Shown here: piece by piece, positions 46,334 through 57,644 of the stretch
How the letters are laid out: each line of letters opens with the position of its first letter
Position numbering within the stretch: position 1 is the first letter of the stretch
Source: Pyrenula massariospora
Lineage: Eukaryota; Ascomycota; Eurotiomycetes; Pyrenulales; Pyrenulaceae
DNA: 64,000 nt
Reading direction: 5' to 3'
Assembly: GCA_021030905.1 (NCBI GenBank)
Contig: JAGFMI010000010.1
Coordinates: 310,001 to 374,000 of the forward strand
Notes under the pieces: model-generated
Databases searched by the model: none
What the model saw: the letters and a program-made list of their open reading frames with translations, nothing else
What the model was told of the DNA's origin: nothing
Made by a program: the position numbers and the translations under genes

Positions 46334-47009
46334 TAAGTAAGGTGCAAGTCCCAGGCCGACTGAACCATAGTAGGGAGCGCGAGAGTGCGGGAAAAAAAAT
46401 TACTGATCGCCTGCGCAAGAAATTATGGTCGCTCTAGTGGACCGGGATTCCTTGGCGCTCACCTCGCCCATTTCCTAGCCTTGACTGGCGAAGTGTAAGC
46501 CACTTCACAAGCTCAAAGACCTAGGTATATCAGTGCGCTTCATCGGGCAGGTCTTCCTCATCAAGACTGTCTTAGCTATCTATTTAGAAAGACCAAAGAT
46601 TTCCTCCGCATTACCGTGAGAGAGTCAGGAACGCCCTCGTCCGAGGCATATGACATAGCTCTGTCAACATAGCTTGCCGAATAGGCTCCCTCCATGGCGA
46701 TTTTCGGTCTGGAAAAGCATATTCCATACCCTAATTTGCCAGGAGACCGATCTCTTTTCCTACAATTCATACAGCTCAATGTCTTGCCCCGCACTACAAC
46801 ACCTGCCTGGCACGGAAAGCGTGCCAAGGTAGGGTTCCTTGACAATAACCAGGGAGACGATGGTGTGATTTTGTCCCTTGGAGGATCTCATTGCATTTAA
46901 ACAGGTAGTAGACGATTTTACGTTCCTTCCGTGCTTCTACTCTACTTCGCCATTGCCCTCTTGCCCTATCTTATTCTCATAACCAAGTGCCTTCTCGGCC
47001 TATATCACC
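46334..47009. promoter_or_regulatory. Divergent promoter, SLS1 and cyanophycinase-like gene
   Basis: 676 bases lie between the two start codons. A short frame at 46694-46900 is unrecognised. The CT-rich stretch at 46930-47000 directly before the peptidase ATG is typical of fungal leaders. Confidence 0.4.
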
Positions 47010-47888
47010 ATGCACAGCATTGTCTTCAAATATTTCCTAGCCCTCTGTCTAGCGGCCACATCACACGCCGCGCCCATGGCCGACAACACCTCCTACATCG
47101 GCCCCGAAACCGGCAGCCTCGTCATCGTCGGCGGCGGCACCCTAAGCGACAACATCTACCAACGCGTCATCGACCTGGCCGGCGGCCCCTCCGCCCCCCT
47201 CGTCGTGATCCCCACCGCCGACGGCGCCGAATCCTACGACCAAAACGCCGCCGGCGCGTCCTCTTTCCGCCGCCTCGGCTCCACGAACGTGACCGTCCTC
47301 CACACGTACGACCCCGCCGTCGCGAATACCACGGAGTTTGTACAGCCGTTGCTGAATGCGCGGGGTATCTGGTTCGGTGGCGGCCGCCAGTGGCGCCTCG
47401 TCGATGCCTACGCCGGGACACGCACGGAGCAGGAGTTCAACAATGTTCTCTCCCGGGGCGGGGTTATCGGGGGCTCTTCGGCCGGGGCCTCGATCCAAGG
47501 CTCTTTCCTCGCCCGCGGTGATACGGCGAATAACCAGATCATGGTCGGCGATCATCAGGTCGGGTTTGGGTTCGTGAAGAATATCGCAATAGATCAGCAT
47601 GTTTTGGTCAGGAATAGGCATTTCGACATGTTTGACATCCTGAAAGTTCGGCCCGAGTTACTCGGGATCGGTATCAACGAGAATACCGCGGTCGTCGTGT
47701 CTCGGAACGATGCGGACGTTATTGGAGCGAGCTATGTGGCGGTTTATGACGGGAAATTCTGGTCGAGAGAAGGCAGTGACTTGAAGAATCTCCCCGAGCC
47801 GTCTCAGAGGTTCTACTACTTGAGGGAGGGGGATAAGTATGATTTGGGGCTGCGGCAGGTGGTTGCGTATACTGGTGGTGGGGATTGA
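47010..47888 (+). CDS. Secreted cyanophycinase-like peptidase (S51 family)
   Basis: One exon, 292 residues. A signal peptide (residues 1-20, ending SHAAP) precedes an S51 fold: TGSLVIVGGGTLSD, APLVVIPTADGAES, GIWFGGGRQWRLVDAY, and the nucleophile elbow GVIGGSSAGASIQGSFLARGD with Ser157 in the GSSAG turn. DQHVLVRNRHFDMF follows, the His-containing motif of cyanophycinases, then GIGINENTAVVV. In bacteria these hydrolase relatives release beta-Asp-Arg dipeptides from cyanophycin. Fungi do not make that polymer, so an extracellular substrate (cyanobacterial polymer or another isopeptide) is inferred. The intron-free, strongly GC-rich frame differs from its intron-bearing neighbours. Ser and His motifs are intact. 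Confidence 0.85.
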   Translation: MHSIVFKYFLALCLAATSHAAPMADNTSYIGPETGSLVIVGGGTLSDNIYQRVIDLAGGPSAPLVVIPTADGAESYDQNAAGASSFRRLGSTNVTVLHTYDPAVANTTEFVQPLLNARGIWFGGGRQWRLVDAYAGTRTEQEFNNVLSRGGVIGGSSAGASIQGSFLARGDTANNQIMVGDHQVGFGFVKNIAIDQHVLVRNRHFDMFDILKVRPELLGIGINENTAVVVSRNDADVIGASYVAVYDGKFWSREGSDLKNLPEPSQRFYYLREGDKYDLGLRQVVAYTGGGD

Positions 47889-48445
47889 TACAAAATAGCC
47901 CAGATTGGTCTCGAATTATAAGTGGAAATGTATGCATAAGTCTTGTAGGAACCATCCTTAGACACCGTGGATTCCCTCGTAGTGCGTAGTACTTGCTAGT
48001 CTTGCGCAAAAGGATCAGGACGTCCGGAGTGCATTGTCATTCAAAATTGTCGAGGTTACGTGAAAATGACGGTGGAAGGCGAGAGTCTTCCCATGTGTTG
48101 CGTAGATCCCTCGCTTCTGCTAGCTAAAAGTTCGCCACTTCGGATACGAATTTTGCGAGCTACAGGGAAGCCAAATTCCATATAATAGCGAAATGTGCTA
48201 TATTAAAAGGTAGAAACATTAATATTAGGTAGCGAGGGCTATGTAAACCGACATAAATAGGAGTAGTATGCACAGTCGCAATTTCGCCTATATGAATGAT
48301 CCAGCCTTTTGCACAACCAACCTACAACTCGAATTTCCTCGCAGAGCGCGCCAGTAGAACCGTAAACTTCGCATGTCTGCATTTTGAGTGGTCCAATATC
48401 AGAGCAAGTATCATGCCACTGAAATCCTGCTCTTTCGTTCACTCT
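47889..48445. other. Convergent spacer
   Basis: It lies between the cyanophycinase-like and SUR7-family genes. Nothing recognised. Confidence 0.4.
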
Positions 48446-49291
48446 TCACAGATATTCCTTCCTATCTCCATCAATGAAGCTCCCTCTACTCCTCGCGGAC
48501 TTTGCCGATCTCGTGCTCCGCCTCCGCCTCCCGCCGAAGAATGACCGATGTGACGTGAAAGTCGTTTGACCCGAGCTCCGTCCCCCCGCAACGCAGAACA
48601 GGACGGAGGAGAGGAACAGACAGGCCGCGGCGGCCCACATAAACCCGAACGCATACCGGCCGAGCGAAGCGGACTGGCCGTTGGACCGGAAGTTGTTCCG
48701 GCCCTTGACGTACGCAGCGGTCATGAGCGAGGCGGTGATGGCTTGGAAGAACAGGGCGACCAGACCGACGAGGCCGGAGAGCAGGCTGCCGATTCTTGTG
48801 CAGAGGGCTAAGAGGCCGGTGAAGAGAGACGTGACGGCGAAGAAGAGGGAGATGAGCATGTATGCGAACATGAATCGGGTGAGGTAGTAGTATTGGTGGG
48901 TGTTCAAGAATTGGTGGGGGATGTTGACCCGGGTGTTGAAGTTGTTGCCTCGAGGAGGGTCGAGGGGGAACGCGGGGTGGACTTTGCCGCAGTCATTGTG
49001 TCCTGAGGCGGCTGAGCAGATGTTCCAGAAGGTCCACCGCGAGACATTTGGTGCATTTGGTATGTTGCTGGTGTCGGCTTGGAGAAAGTAAATACGGTAC
49101 AGCGGGTCATGGTCAGATACTCCTGCGAGTAGCACCAGGAACATCAACAGGATCGCGCCGGCCGTGAGGACGAGGGAGATAAGAGCGAAAAGAGGTCCTA
49201 AGAGACAGCACGTGTTAGTTCGAAATTACTGGCTCGAAGAAAACATGTTTGATTGCAGTAGGGCATTGGTCCACTCACTCCCTCCTGCCAT
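48446..49291 (-). CDS. SUR7/PalI-family membrane protein
   Basis: A 13-base first exon (49291-49279, coding MAGG) joins 49197-48446 to give 254 residues. Four transmembrane segments are visible: LFALISLVLTAGAILLMFLVLL, MFAYMLISLFFAVTSLFTGLLAL, LLSGLVGLVALFFQAITASL and YAFGFMWAAAACLFLSSVLF. The large extracellular loop has RWTFWNICSAASGHNDC, the Trp-Cys-Cys claudin-like pattern. SUR7 proteins mark eisosome/MCC patches of the plasma membrane and help with wall and endocytic organisation. The cytoplasmic tail (GGRRRRSTRSAKSARSRG) is very basic. The tiny start exon is easily missed; without it the first helix is truncated. It is divergent from the PAF-acetylhydrolase-like gene. Confidence 0.8.
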
Positions 49292-50035
49292 TGTTTCAAG
49301 TTTGATCGCCTACCGGGATGTAGCTGGCTGGCCAGAGTCGGCGATCTTACCAGATGGTGTCGGCTGGTCTTTCGAATTCTGTTCAACGTTATGCCAAAAT
49401 ATGCTCATACTCTTGGAAAAGTGCTAAAGTTGATGCCGCGCAACTGAACATGCCCGACAGTGAGAAACGCGCGGCGTGAAGTGGAAAAGCTGAGGCTGTG
49501 ATGTCAAGGCAAAGCTTCCGTACGAGCTGCGTCATCGCTGCCGGTTTGTTGTCCAAAGCTCCAGCAGCTTACCCAATGGGGCATGGTATGGATTCCTTCC
49601 CCAGACCCGTTCAAGACCAACCTATGACCAAGTATGAATCAGCATTATCGCATATCTCTTGGTCCAACATCTTTTGTGCATATCATGTGGAATACGCCTG
49701 CTTGAAGAAGAAGCCAGCTGTGGCACCAAGGGTCTAAGATCGGATCGAATTCGAGCATTGTCATCCATAAGAAAAATCCAGCAACATCTAGCGGCACCAG
49801 GTTTCAGGCAATTGGGAGTCGTTTCGCTTTGAGTTAGGCATTATTCAATGCGATCCTACTGTGATTGACGAATAGTCTCGGCCGCGGCTCGTGGCGGATA
49901 CTTCCCTTGACGTCACTTCGCCTTGAGTTTCAAACTCGAGTCCATTTCCATATTATCTGTCCTTCTCATCGTTGGATGTGAGCAGAATATGTGTCTAGAC
50001 GCATAATAGGCTCCCATCAGAGTATTTATGGGACA
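49292..50035. promoter_or_regulatory. Divergent promoter, SUR7-family and PAF-acetylhydrolase-like genes
   Basis: 744 bases lie between the two start codons; no gene was supported and no clear core promoter motif was found. Confidence 0.4.
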
Positions 50036-51484
50036 ATGGGCTGGATCACTGGCCCTTTGCGTCCGCGGTGGACCTTTAGAAATTTTGCTCTTGCTTCGGC
50101 CGCCTGCTATGTCTCATATTGTTTCTTACTTGGAACTCCTCTTTTCTCTTCAAATTTACCTACGTATACCGGACCATACAGCGTCGGAACAGTCGATGTT
50201 GAAGCCCCATGTGAGCCTCGAAGGATAAACGATGTGGTGTACAAGAATTCTGGCAAGCCGGCCTTTGTACTAGACACAGTATTATTCTCGGTCTTCTATC
50301 CTTCAGTCAAAGAAAGGACATCACACTCGCCTCGGCATTATTGGGCCAGTAGACCCCTCAGTCTTCTTGGAGAAGGGTATGCGAGGTTTGCGCGCATTAG
50401 CAACATGGTGACGAACAGGATATTCACATTAGGCCTTTGGACACTGGTTGGACGCCTGCAGATCCCGGCTGATGTCGATGTTCCCATATTCGATGCTCAA
50501 ACTTCTTCCGAGAACTTCAAAACTCCAGGAAACAGCTATCCTGTCATTGTTTTCTCTCACGGTATGGCTTCAACAAGGACCGACTATACACACTACTGCG
50601 CTGAGTTGGCGTCCCGTGGCTACGTTGTAGCTGCAATAGAACACCGAGATGGTAGTGCACCTGGATCAATGATCATCAGTCGCACAAGTATGGACAGAAG
50701 GCTTCTACATATTGTACCTGAAGATCTAGATCCAGAGCCAGACACGGCTGAATTTAAGGAAATCCAGCTCGCCTTCCGGCAAGCTGAAGTCGAAGAGACA
50801 GTCCGAGTCCTTCGTTCGATCAACGGCGGAGAAGGGAAGACGGTCTTCGCGAGAAATTCACGTAACGAGGGGTTCTCCCTTAGCAAATGGCATCATAAAC
50901 TTGACCTCAACCGCCTAATCATTGCGGGCCATTCCTATGGCGCCACTCTCGCACTACGAACCCTTAAAGGAGGCCCATCAAAATCTTTGCCTATCAAAGG
51001 GGCCATTATCCTTGACCCGGGTAAACAAAGCGGTCCTCTCAACGAAGATATAGATGTGCCCGTCTTAATTGTGCATTCAAATTCATGGTCCAGCACGCAT
51101 TCCATCTTTTTTGGTCGTCCGCATTTCGATGTTGTGAAGGAAGTTGCTGAAGGCGTCTTGGCTCGAGGGAAAGCGGCGTGGTTCATGACATCCTTAGGAA
51201 CAACTCACCCATCTGTCACAGACGCTCCATTAATTGAACCGTTGCTGTTTAGCTGGACTACCGGCGCATCTATTGATGCGAAGGAAGGCGTGAACCAGTA
51301 TGTGAAGGTGTCCAATGAATTTATGCGCTACATAGAAGCTGGCGAGGTACCTACAACAGGCATTCTCGGCGGAGTGGCGTCTCACACCCAGTATGATCTG
51401 GCTCAGAAAACTCGGAAAACAATCCCACAATACATTGCTCGATATTGGCAGATCCATGTCGCGCCAACGCACATCGAGGCATGA
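50036..51484 (+). CDS. PAF-acetylhydrolase-like serine hydrolase
   Basis: One exon of 482 residues from the ATG at 50036 (MGWITGPLRP); longer frames start only with GTG. A single hydrophobic helix near residues 20-35 (LASAACYVSYCFLL) suggests a membrane anchor. The alpha/beta-hydrolase core shows YPVIVFSHGMASTRTDY (oxyanion region), LIIAGHSYGATLAL with nucleophile Ser300, AIILDPGKQS with Asp327, and LGTTHPSVTD with His391. This matches platelet-activating-factor acetylhydrolases (lipase class), which remove short or oxidised acyl chains from phospholipids. A roughly 40-residue loop before the nucleophile (VFARNSRNEGFSLSKWHH) holds the usual family insertion. The triad is complete. Confidence 0.85.
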   Translation: MGWITGPLRPRWTFRNFALASAACYVSYCFLLGTPLFSSNLPTYTGPYSVGTVDVEAPCEPRRINDVVYKNSGKPAFVLDTVLFSVFYPSVKERTSHSPRHYWASRPLSLLGEGYARFARISNMVTNRIFTLGLWTLVGRLQIPADVDVPIFDAQTSSENFKTPGNSYPVIVFSHGMASTRTDYTHYCAELASRGYVVAAIEHRDGSAPGSMIISRTSMDRRLLHIVPEDLDPEPDTAEFKEIQLAFRQAEVEETVRVLRSINGGEGKTVFARNSRNEGFSLSKWHHKLDLNRLIIAGHSYGATLALRTLKGGPSKSLPIKGAIILDPGKQSGPLNEDIDVPVLIVHSNSWSSTHSIFFGRPHFDVVKEVAEGVLARGKAAWFMTSLGTTHPSVTDAPLIEPLLFSWTTGASIDAKEGVNQYVKVSNEFMRYIEAGEVPTTGILGGVASHTQYDLAQKTRKTIPQYIARYWQIHVAPTHIEA

Positions 51485-51562
51485 CCATTCACGACAACGG
51501 CTCATTGATATAATCTCCTGTCCTCTATGGGATAGACCAAAGACGACTCTTATCTCCCCCTG

Positions 51563-52337
51563 CTATACTACCTCAAAATCAACTTCACCTTTTTCTCTGA
51601 CAAGAGCGAGCATGTACGGATTCTCACCCCGGAACCATGGCCCTCTCCTTCCCTCCTTCTCCCATTCCTCCAGATCTTCCTCAGGAGTCTCGTCACTGTC
51701 CTCCTCTTCCTCCTTCCATCCCTTGAATTTCATGCCTTCGACGTCCTCCAACGTCCCATACATGAACCACACCGTTGCTAAACCCCTATCATTCAGACAT
51801 ACACGGTACCTCTCTCCACTCTGCAGTCCTGCAGCAAGGATCTTATCTTGAGGCACTCTGTGCCTTACTTCTAGGAAATCTTGCTTCTGCTCCGAGTCGG
51901 CAGACGACGCCTTCGGCGGCACGGTCACGAACCTGTACTTTTCACGCAGATTCCTGACGCCCGTGTTGAAATTAGGCCAGCTGCGCGGCCAGATCTCGAT
52001 GTGCTTGCCTGTCTCGGCGGCGGCGGGCGGAGCCATACATTTGATGTCCTCAAAGGAGCGCATGTGTAGCGATGCGAAAGGATTGTAATGTGCTGCAAGA
52101 GTGACGGGAAATGAGGGTAGAGGGGTTGTCAAGATGCGAGCCTTGACAATTACATAGAAGGGGGCATCGGAGGATGGGTCTAAGGTTGGAGAAGATGTGC
52201 TGAGAGTGAGACCAATTGTGACATCGGGGTTGGGAGACCTAGTTGATGCGGTTTGTACACATGGCGCGATTAAATTTTGGTTGTGGGATAGATAAGACGT
52301 ACTTGTCCATGTAAAAGCCACGGCCTCGTCCTGTCAT
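51563..52337 (-). CDS. Hypothetical protein, 236 residues
   Basis: Two exons (52337-52303 and 52238-51563) give one frame: the short first exon codes MTGRGRGFYMDK and splices into SPNPDVTIGLTL. No family is recognised. The N-terminal half has beta-strand-like alternation (APFYVIVKARILTTPLPSFPVTLAAHYNPFAS). It is followed by IEIWPRSWPNFNTGVRNL, an Asp/Glu-rich stretch (GWKEEEEDSDETPEEDLEEWEKE) and a C-terminal RGENPYMLALVREKGEVDFEVV. No signal peptide or membrane helix is seen. The gene is convergent with the PAF-acetylhydrolase-like gene, only 78 bases between stops. Confidence 0.55.
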
Positions 52338-53516
52338 AATGAGAAAGCCAAGTTCCACACGTTCAACTATTTCACTTAAAGGCGGTTGTAGTTTTCCAGA
52401 AGTGGTGAAAGTTTGATTTGAAGACACCAACGAATGCGATTAGGTAATTATCTGGGTTTGAATTCTTGCTGCCTTGGATCAGTCCATGTAGATTCTAGGC
52501 AGCATTCTTTCTCCCCAGGTGCTCCCGTTGACGACTGCCTACACATCCATGCCTGACGTGCGAATGAGGGTGCCTCGGTTCCACAGCCCCAACGCGCGGA
52601 GCCTCAGATGTGCCGCCCAACCTCCCATCCCATCCAACATGAGGCGTCGGTGTGATCATACTTCGACTTGACAATTGGTCCTCGACCCTAATGTCGGATA
52701 ACAGTGAATCGCCATCATAGCTCAAACGAGGTTGTGCCTTTCGATCGCTTCGCAAGCTCACACCAACCAGCGGCGTCAATTTGGCTAATCGTGCCCCAGT
52801 GAATCAAATTGGCCGGGGACGACTTCCCACTTTGACTGGGCATCCAACTCAGCCAGAGCCTCATCACCAGACTAATATTTACTAATCGCAAGCTCCTATT
52901 CTATGTGTAGCAGTTCGCCGTCCGTACAAAGTGCCGCAGTAGTGTGCTACATGTGGAAGACGGACCCGATGCTTTAGAAGCATTGTCCTATTACAGCGGT
53001 CTCAGATCGTTCAGCGACATCTTTAGTATACACTCCCAACCGTCTCTTTATAATCGTGGTGAATAGATGGTTAACCACCTTGCCATCTTCCAGCCCAACA
53101 GAGTCGGCACGATGCGGCGTGTACACCAGTTTCAACAATTCGGCGCCTGGCCTACTCTGCCGCATTGGATATTTGACTCATTCACCTCTTGATATCTTCG
53201 CCAAGCTATGCACACGTTTCATCAATCTCCTAACTCGTTCTCCGCTAAAATGCCTTGTCAACCTGTAATATGAAGACTCGCTGCGTTTCGTTTCCTTCCA
53301 GTATCTACCTTTGTGGCTGGGGAAGGCAGCGTTTGAGGCATATGCAAGACTAACAGAAACCCATTCAACGTTTTCTAATATCGCGCCTTCCTCGTTGCAA
53401 CATACGTTGGATCTTCTGGTGAGATTAGAAGGTTTCAGGGACTATAAATGTGAGAATTCGCCTTTACCGTGAATATTGTCTCTCCATGCAAGCGACTCTA
53501 ATGTATCTGCTCAATC
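52338..53516. other. Upstream region of the metallopeptidase
   Basis: It contains the TATA box at 53443 and short unrecognised frames (for example 52495-52779). Confidence 0.4.
53443..53449 (+). promoter_or_regulatory. TATA box of the metallopeptidase gene
   Basis: TATAAAT lies 74 bases before the ATG at 53517, which supports that start. Confidence 0.45.
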
Positions 53517-55588
53517 ATGAAATCCACCACTCTTATACTAGGGCTTTCCTACTTTCTAAACTTTTGTCATGCTGACAGAGGGAGTGCTAAACCAAATTAT
53601 ATCATTGATACAAGCTGCAATACTGAGCCGACAGACCCAGATCCTAGTAATCCTGGGAGAAGGTTTCGTAGAGGACAGGCTGGGGTCACTCCGGCTGAAT
53701 TCGCAGACTATTACAATAATTACCGCGTACGATCCCTATTTAGAAGACAAGGTGATGTTTCTTATGACAAAAACTGCGACGACCCGCCTCCAGAAAATAG
53801 CGGATACAAGGAGCCAGACTTTCCAACGAAGAAGAGTGTTATTGAGGCCGCTTATACCGATGCCGTTACACTCGCTGATGGAGCAAAAGACATCGATCCA
53901 AAGAGCTTTGCGTAAGCTTTCGTCCGGAAACTTGCGAAACTTCGACACTGACAATTTTTCAGATTTACTCATTATTTCGGCGGAAAATTGCCAGACATTC
54001 AACTCACACATTTCAAAGCGATGATGGTAGCCATTGCGAATGATGATAAGAACTATAAAATTGAGTTCGAATGCTCAGGCAAGGGAGGACAGTGCGAAAC
54101 GGGCTCGTAAGTCGGATATTCATATAGAGCCAAGTCTTAACCAAACTAATGATATAGTGTCGCAAACACTGACGTAACGACTGGAAAAGCAACAGATCTT
54201 AAAAAGATTCACATTTGTGACGATTTCTGGACCCAGGAATCTACCAAATATCTACTCTACAGGGAAGATAAGACAACCCCTAAGCCGCCTTTCCGAACCA
54301 ATGACAACAAAGGATGGTGCCGTAAAAGTGGTGGCGACAATAACAGTTTCAGAAGAGCAAATTTTTTCGCTACAGCTGGTAAGTGATGCAGGCAAGATAC
54401 GGTATTGCCATTTTAACTTCTGACTGACACATTATAGGACATAGCATTCTTCACGAGCTCACACATATTGATTCGCTTGCCGAGAAAGCTGGACTAACAC
54501 CAGATTCAAACAACAAGGGACAGCATGGCACATACGATGTCGAGAAGAAAAATCGGGCCGACTGTGAACTCGAAGGCGCGCGGAACTACCTAGCCCGATA
54601 TATAAAAGACCCCGCAGGCAAGGACTCAGACATGAGCCCGGATTACAATGCTGAAAGTTACGCTGGCGCTGCCACAGGTTGGAACCCCAAGACACAAAAG
54701 CCATTTCTTTAGACCGCGAGTCGCTAACGCTCATTAACAGAGGCCTACTTCATGAAACTCTGCGATTTCAAAGAGATCCGGCCGCTCGACCCTGCCACCG
54801 GCACCAGTGGCGGCGATGCAAGTCCCACCACTAGCGCCATCCCTACCCCAAAGTGCGCCGGCGACAGCCCCCCTCCTGAATTTGTCAAATTCCACCAGGA
54901 CGAAGCCCAGAATCTCGTCAACAATTTCTGCGGCAACCGCAAATACTGGGACCAGGTCATTGTTCCCGAAGTTTCCTATGGGAACGGGCTCACCGGCGAC
55001 GGCCGCCACAAGGCCCTTGGCATGTCCGACTCCATCAAAGTCAACGACGACAATAAGCTGTACATCTCGCTTGCGTTTAGCGAAGATGCTTGCACCGGCA
55101 CGTTCCAATTTGATGTTGGGGCGAATGATGACGAGAAGCTGAAGCACTGTACGGATCGATTTGGGCCAATCTTAAATGGTTGTAATACAGGGGGCCTGTA
55201 CCCAAAATATGGAGGCACCCTGGTAGATACATGCGCGGTGTACACATTGACAGCGAGGAAGCATGATGCACCGGACCCGACGAAGCTGAAGAGTCAGGGA
55301 GACCTCGGAGATTTTGTTTGCGTCGATACGTGAGTCAAATTCCTCGTTCTTCCTTCTTTCCATCTCTTCTCTGTCCTTCTTTCCAAGAATTTTGGTTAAT
55401 GGCGGGTCTTTACTGACGATCGCCTTTCCAAACTGAACAGAGACACCTCCGCCTTGGGCCCAGACACCGCGCTGAAAAACACCTGTACATGCCACTATCA
55501 GAACGTCCCTGGACCGACGGATGTGTTCAAGAAGCCGCCAAGTGGAAATTGCAAAGACACTGACAAGACAGCTTTGTTGACTAATTGA
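53517..55588 (+). CDS. Secreted M35-like zinc metallopeptidase
   Basis: Six exons, 53517-53911, 53963-54106, 54158-54378, 54438-54677, 54741-55329 and 55441-55588, join to 578 residues. A signal peptide (MKSTTLILGLSYFLNFCHA) and a dibasic-rich propart (RRFRRGQ, LFRRQ) suggest proteolytic activation. The zinc site is HELTH at residues 259-263, followed by GTYD with Asp287, the HExxH plus GTxD arrangement of aspzincins (deuterolysin family). The usual Tyr-Gly after GTxD is absent. NAESYAGAATEAYF resembles the NADSY segment of that family. The C-terminal 240 residues are an additional cysteine-containing region with no recognised family; ordinary deuterolysins are shorter. An extracellular protease is the likely role. 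Confidence 0.7.
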
Positions 55589-55934
55589 GAGTAAGTAAGG
55601 ATGGCTATGCTTGTGGAACCGTTAAGGCGGATATGGTGTACTCCAAGAGCTTGGAGCATTGGAAATGGTGTCCCGCGCTGTTTCATTGGCCGTTCCTTTT
55701 GGTTTGAGTGTTAAATGGGGCTTTGAAACTTGCAACTGCCTGGTGCAGCCGCGTCCTCAAGGGTAGAATAGGGAGAGGGAGAGACATCGACATGTTAGTA
55801 GTTGGTTATCTATAACTGTAAATGGTACCTCGAGGCTAGACGATAGACAGTTACAAGATTTAATATATTAAGATTTCAATCAGCACAGCTGGAATTCATG
55901 GTCTCGTAACACATAACCCCGTGGGCATCATCCC

Positions 55935-56789
55935 TCACAGCCTTTGAGCCTCAAACAATAGACACTTTGCATCTGCATCCATCCACGCCGAATCCCTCTC
56001 CTCCGGCAGCAAAACCCTCACCCCAAAAATCCTCGCCGTAACATCCCACACCGTCCCACTCCCCACCGCCGCTTCCCTCCAAAGCTCCTTAATCGTCTCG
56101 GCATCATGCATAAAATACGTCTCCCCGCCCCCCTTCCACCCAGTAACCACCTCCGTGCCCCTGCTCCGCCCCAGCTGGCACCCTCCCTCGCGAGCCTGAT
56201 GACCGCCCTCACCGCCTCCCCCACTCCCACAGATGCATGCAGCACCGACGCCAGCCAACACACATCCACCCACCCCCGCAACGCTGACGCCCCGTCAAAC
56301 ACATCCGCCTGCACAACCCTCGCCCGGTCGCGGAACAGCTCGAGCCCCAGATCCCAGAACTCGCGCACGACGTCCGCGCCGTACATGTTGAGGGTTGGGG
56401 CGCCGTCGGCGGCCAGGCAGCAGCCGAGGTCGAGGAGGGTCGCTGCGCCGGAGCGGGCGCGCGAGAGGATGGTGGGGGAGGCGGGGAGAAAGGGGGGGTT
56501 CAGGAAGGGACGTTGGGCGAGGCGGGGGTAGGGGTAGGGGCGGAGGTGCTAGGCGCGGGTGTGCTGTTTTGAGGGGGTGTTCTTTGAGTTAGAGGTTTGG
56601 GGGGTGGGGGCTGACTATGTTGTGGAGGTGGCGGATTAGAGCATCTCCGGAGAGGCCGGTGTAGGAGGAGAAGAAGGTGAGGGTTTCTTGGGTCAGTCTT
56701 GCGGCGGGGGAGGGGTCGTATCAGGGGACGGTTGTGGAGGTTGTTTCTACGAGGTTTGAGACGGGTAGTTGGGTTTGAGTGGTAGACAT
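55935..56789 (-). pseudogene. SAM-dependent methyltransferase pseudogene
   Basis: The coding strand starts at ATG 56789 (MSTTQTQLPV). It reads VETTSTTVP, a TGA at 56721-56723 and then YDPSPAARLTQETLTFFSSYTGLS, so the TGA stands where Trp fits. After an intron-like gap it continues QRPFLNPPFLPASPTILSRARSGATLLDLGCC, the SAM motif I region. This runs straight into LAADGAPTLNMYGADVV; the residues normally between GCC and ADGAP appear deleted. A second frame is needed from about 56190 onward (EGCQLGRSRGTEVVTGW, then ETYFMHDAETIKELW and WDVTARIFG) because of a one-base shift. This is the fungal methyltransferase group often found in polyketide and meroterpenoid loci. Three independent lesions make it non-functional. 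Confidence 0.7.
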
Positions 56790-57644
56790 GAAGACTCTAT
56801 TTGAAATTCAGTTCCAATGTCTTGGGTCATTGAGGACTGTGTCCCTTGATACTCGACGAACTGTCCATGTTAAGGCGGATACGGCGGAGATCCTTCAGCT
56901 AAGCTGTTCGGCGCTTCTCCACAATGCGAGGTCAGGATGAGAAGCAGCACTGGAGAACGGCATGATTGGAATGGTTGTTCTAAGCGAACTGTGGAGGGTG
57001 CACTGGCAGAAAATCCTCCTGAATTTTAGACTAACCTTACTCAGTAAGGTTGGTATAGATAGCAGCTCCGATGGGTTGCCTTTTAGCACTAACTGATGTC
57101 CATAACAAGGGACTATTCACGTAAAGCATTGTAGACTTTGCATTTACGAGAGACAACCATTCGCCCACACAGCATTGCACCCACCTGTTTTGCGATGCGA
57201 TTATATTGACCGACCCAAGCTTAGCGGTATCAATACGGCTCCTTGCGGAGATCTAGACGTCGAGTCGCGCTTCAACTTCGTACTACTATGTATCAAGCCG
57301 CCGGGTTGAAGCACCGAGCAAGACACCTACTGTAAGCTATTCGCATTCGGGCAAGAGTTCGCTTATGCCCTCGCACCTTCAAGTGACCATCAACGGGTGC
57401 AATCATCATCCGTGCTAGGAAACCCCACCTGATTGCAATGTCGTCTTATTGGGGTGTGAGGGGGAGGCACAGATCTGTGCGGCGTCAATTTGATCTTCAC
57501 GTACTTAGTGCTGCAAGCGGAACATGATGGAAATCCTATCTGCGCCAACTCTCATAATGCCTACTGACCGCATTTTGCGGGCAGGTCTAGCAACTCTCAC
57601 CATGATTCCATTTTGCGAGATACCTTTGCTCAAAAATTTCGTCT
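56790..57644. other. Upstream region of the alpha/beta-hydrolase
   Basis: Mostly featureless. The last 120 bases carry a second coding-like frame that may be a missing 5' exon of the hydrolase. Confidence 0.35.

Noticed and set aside
47142-47621. Minus-strand 159-codon frame
   Set aside because: It is the antisense shadow of the GC-rich cyanophycinase-like gene.
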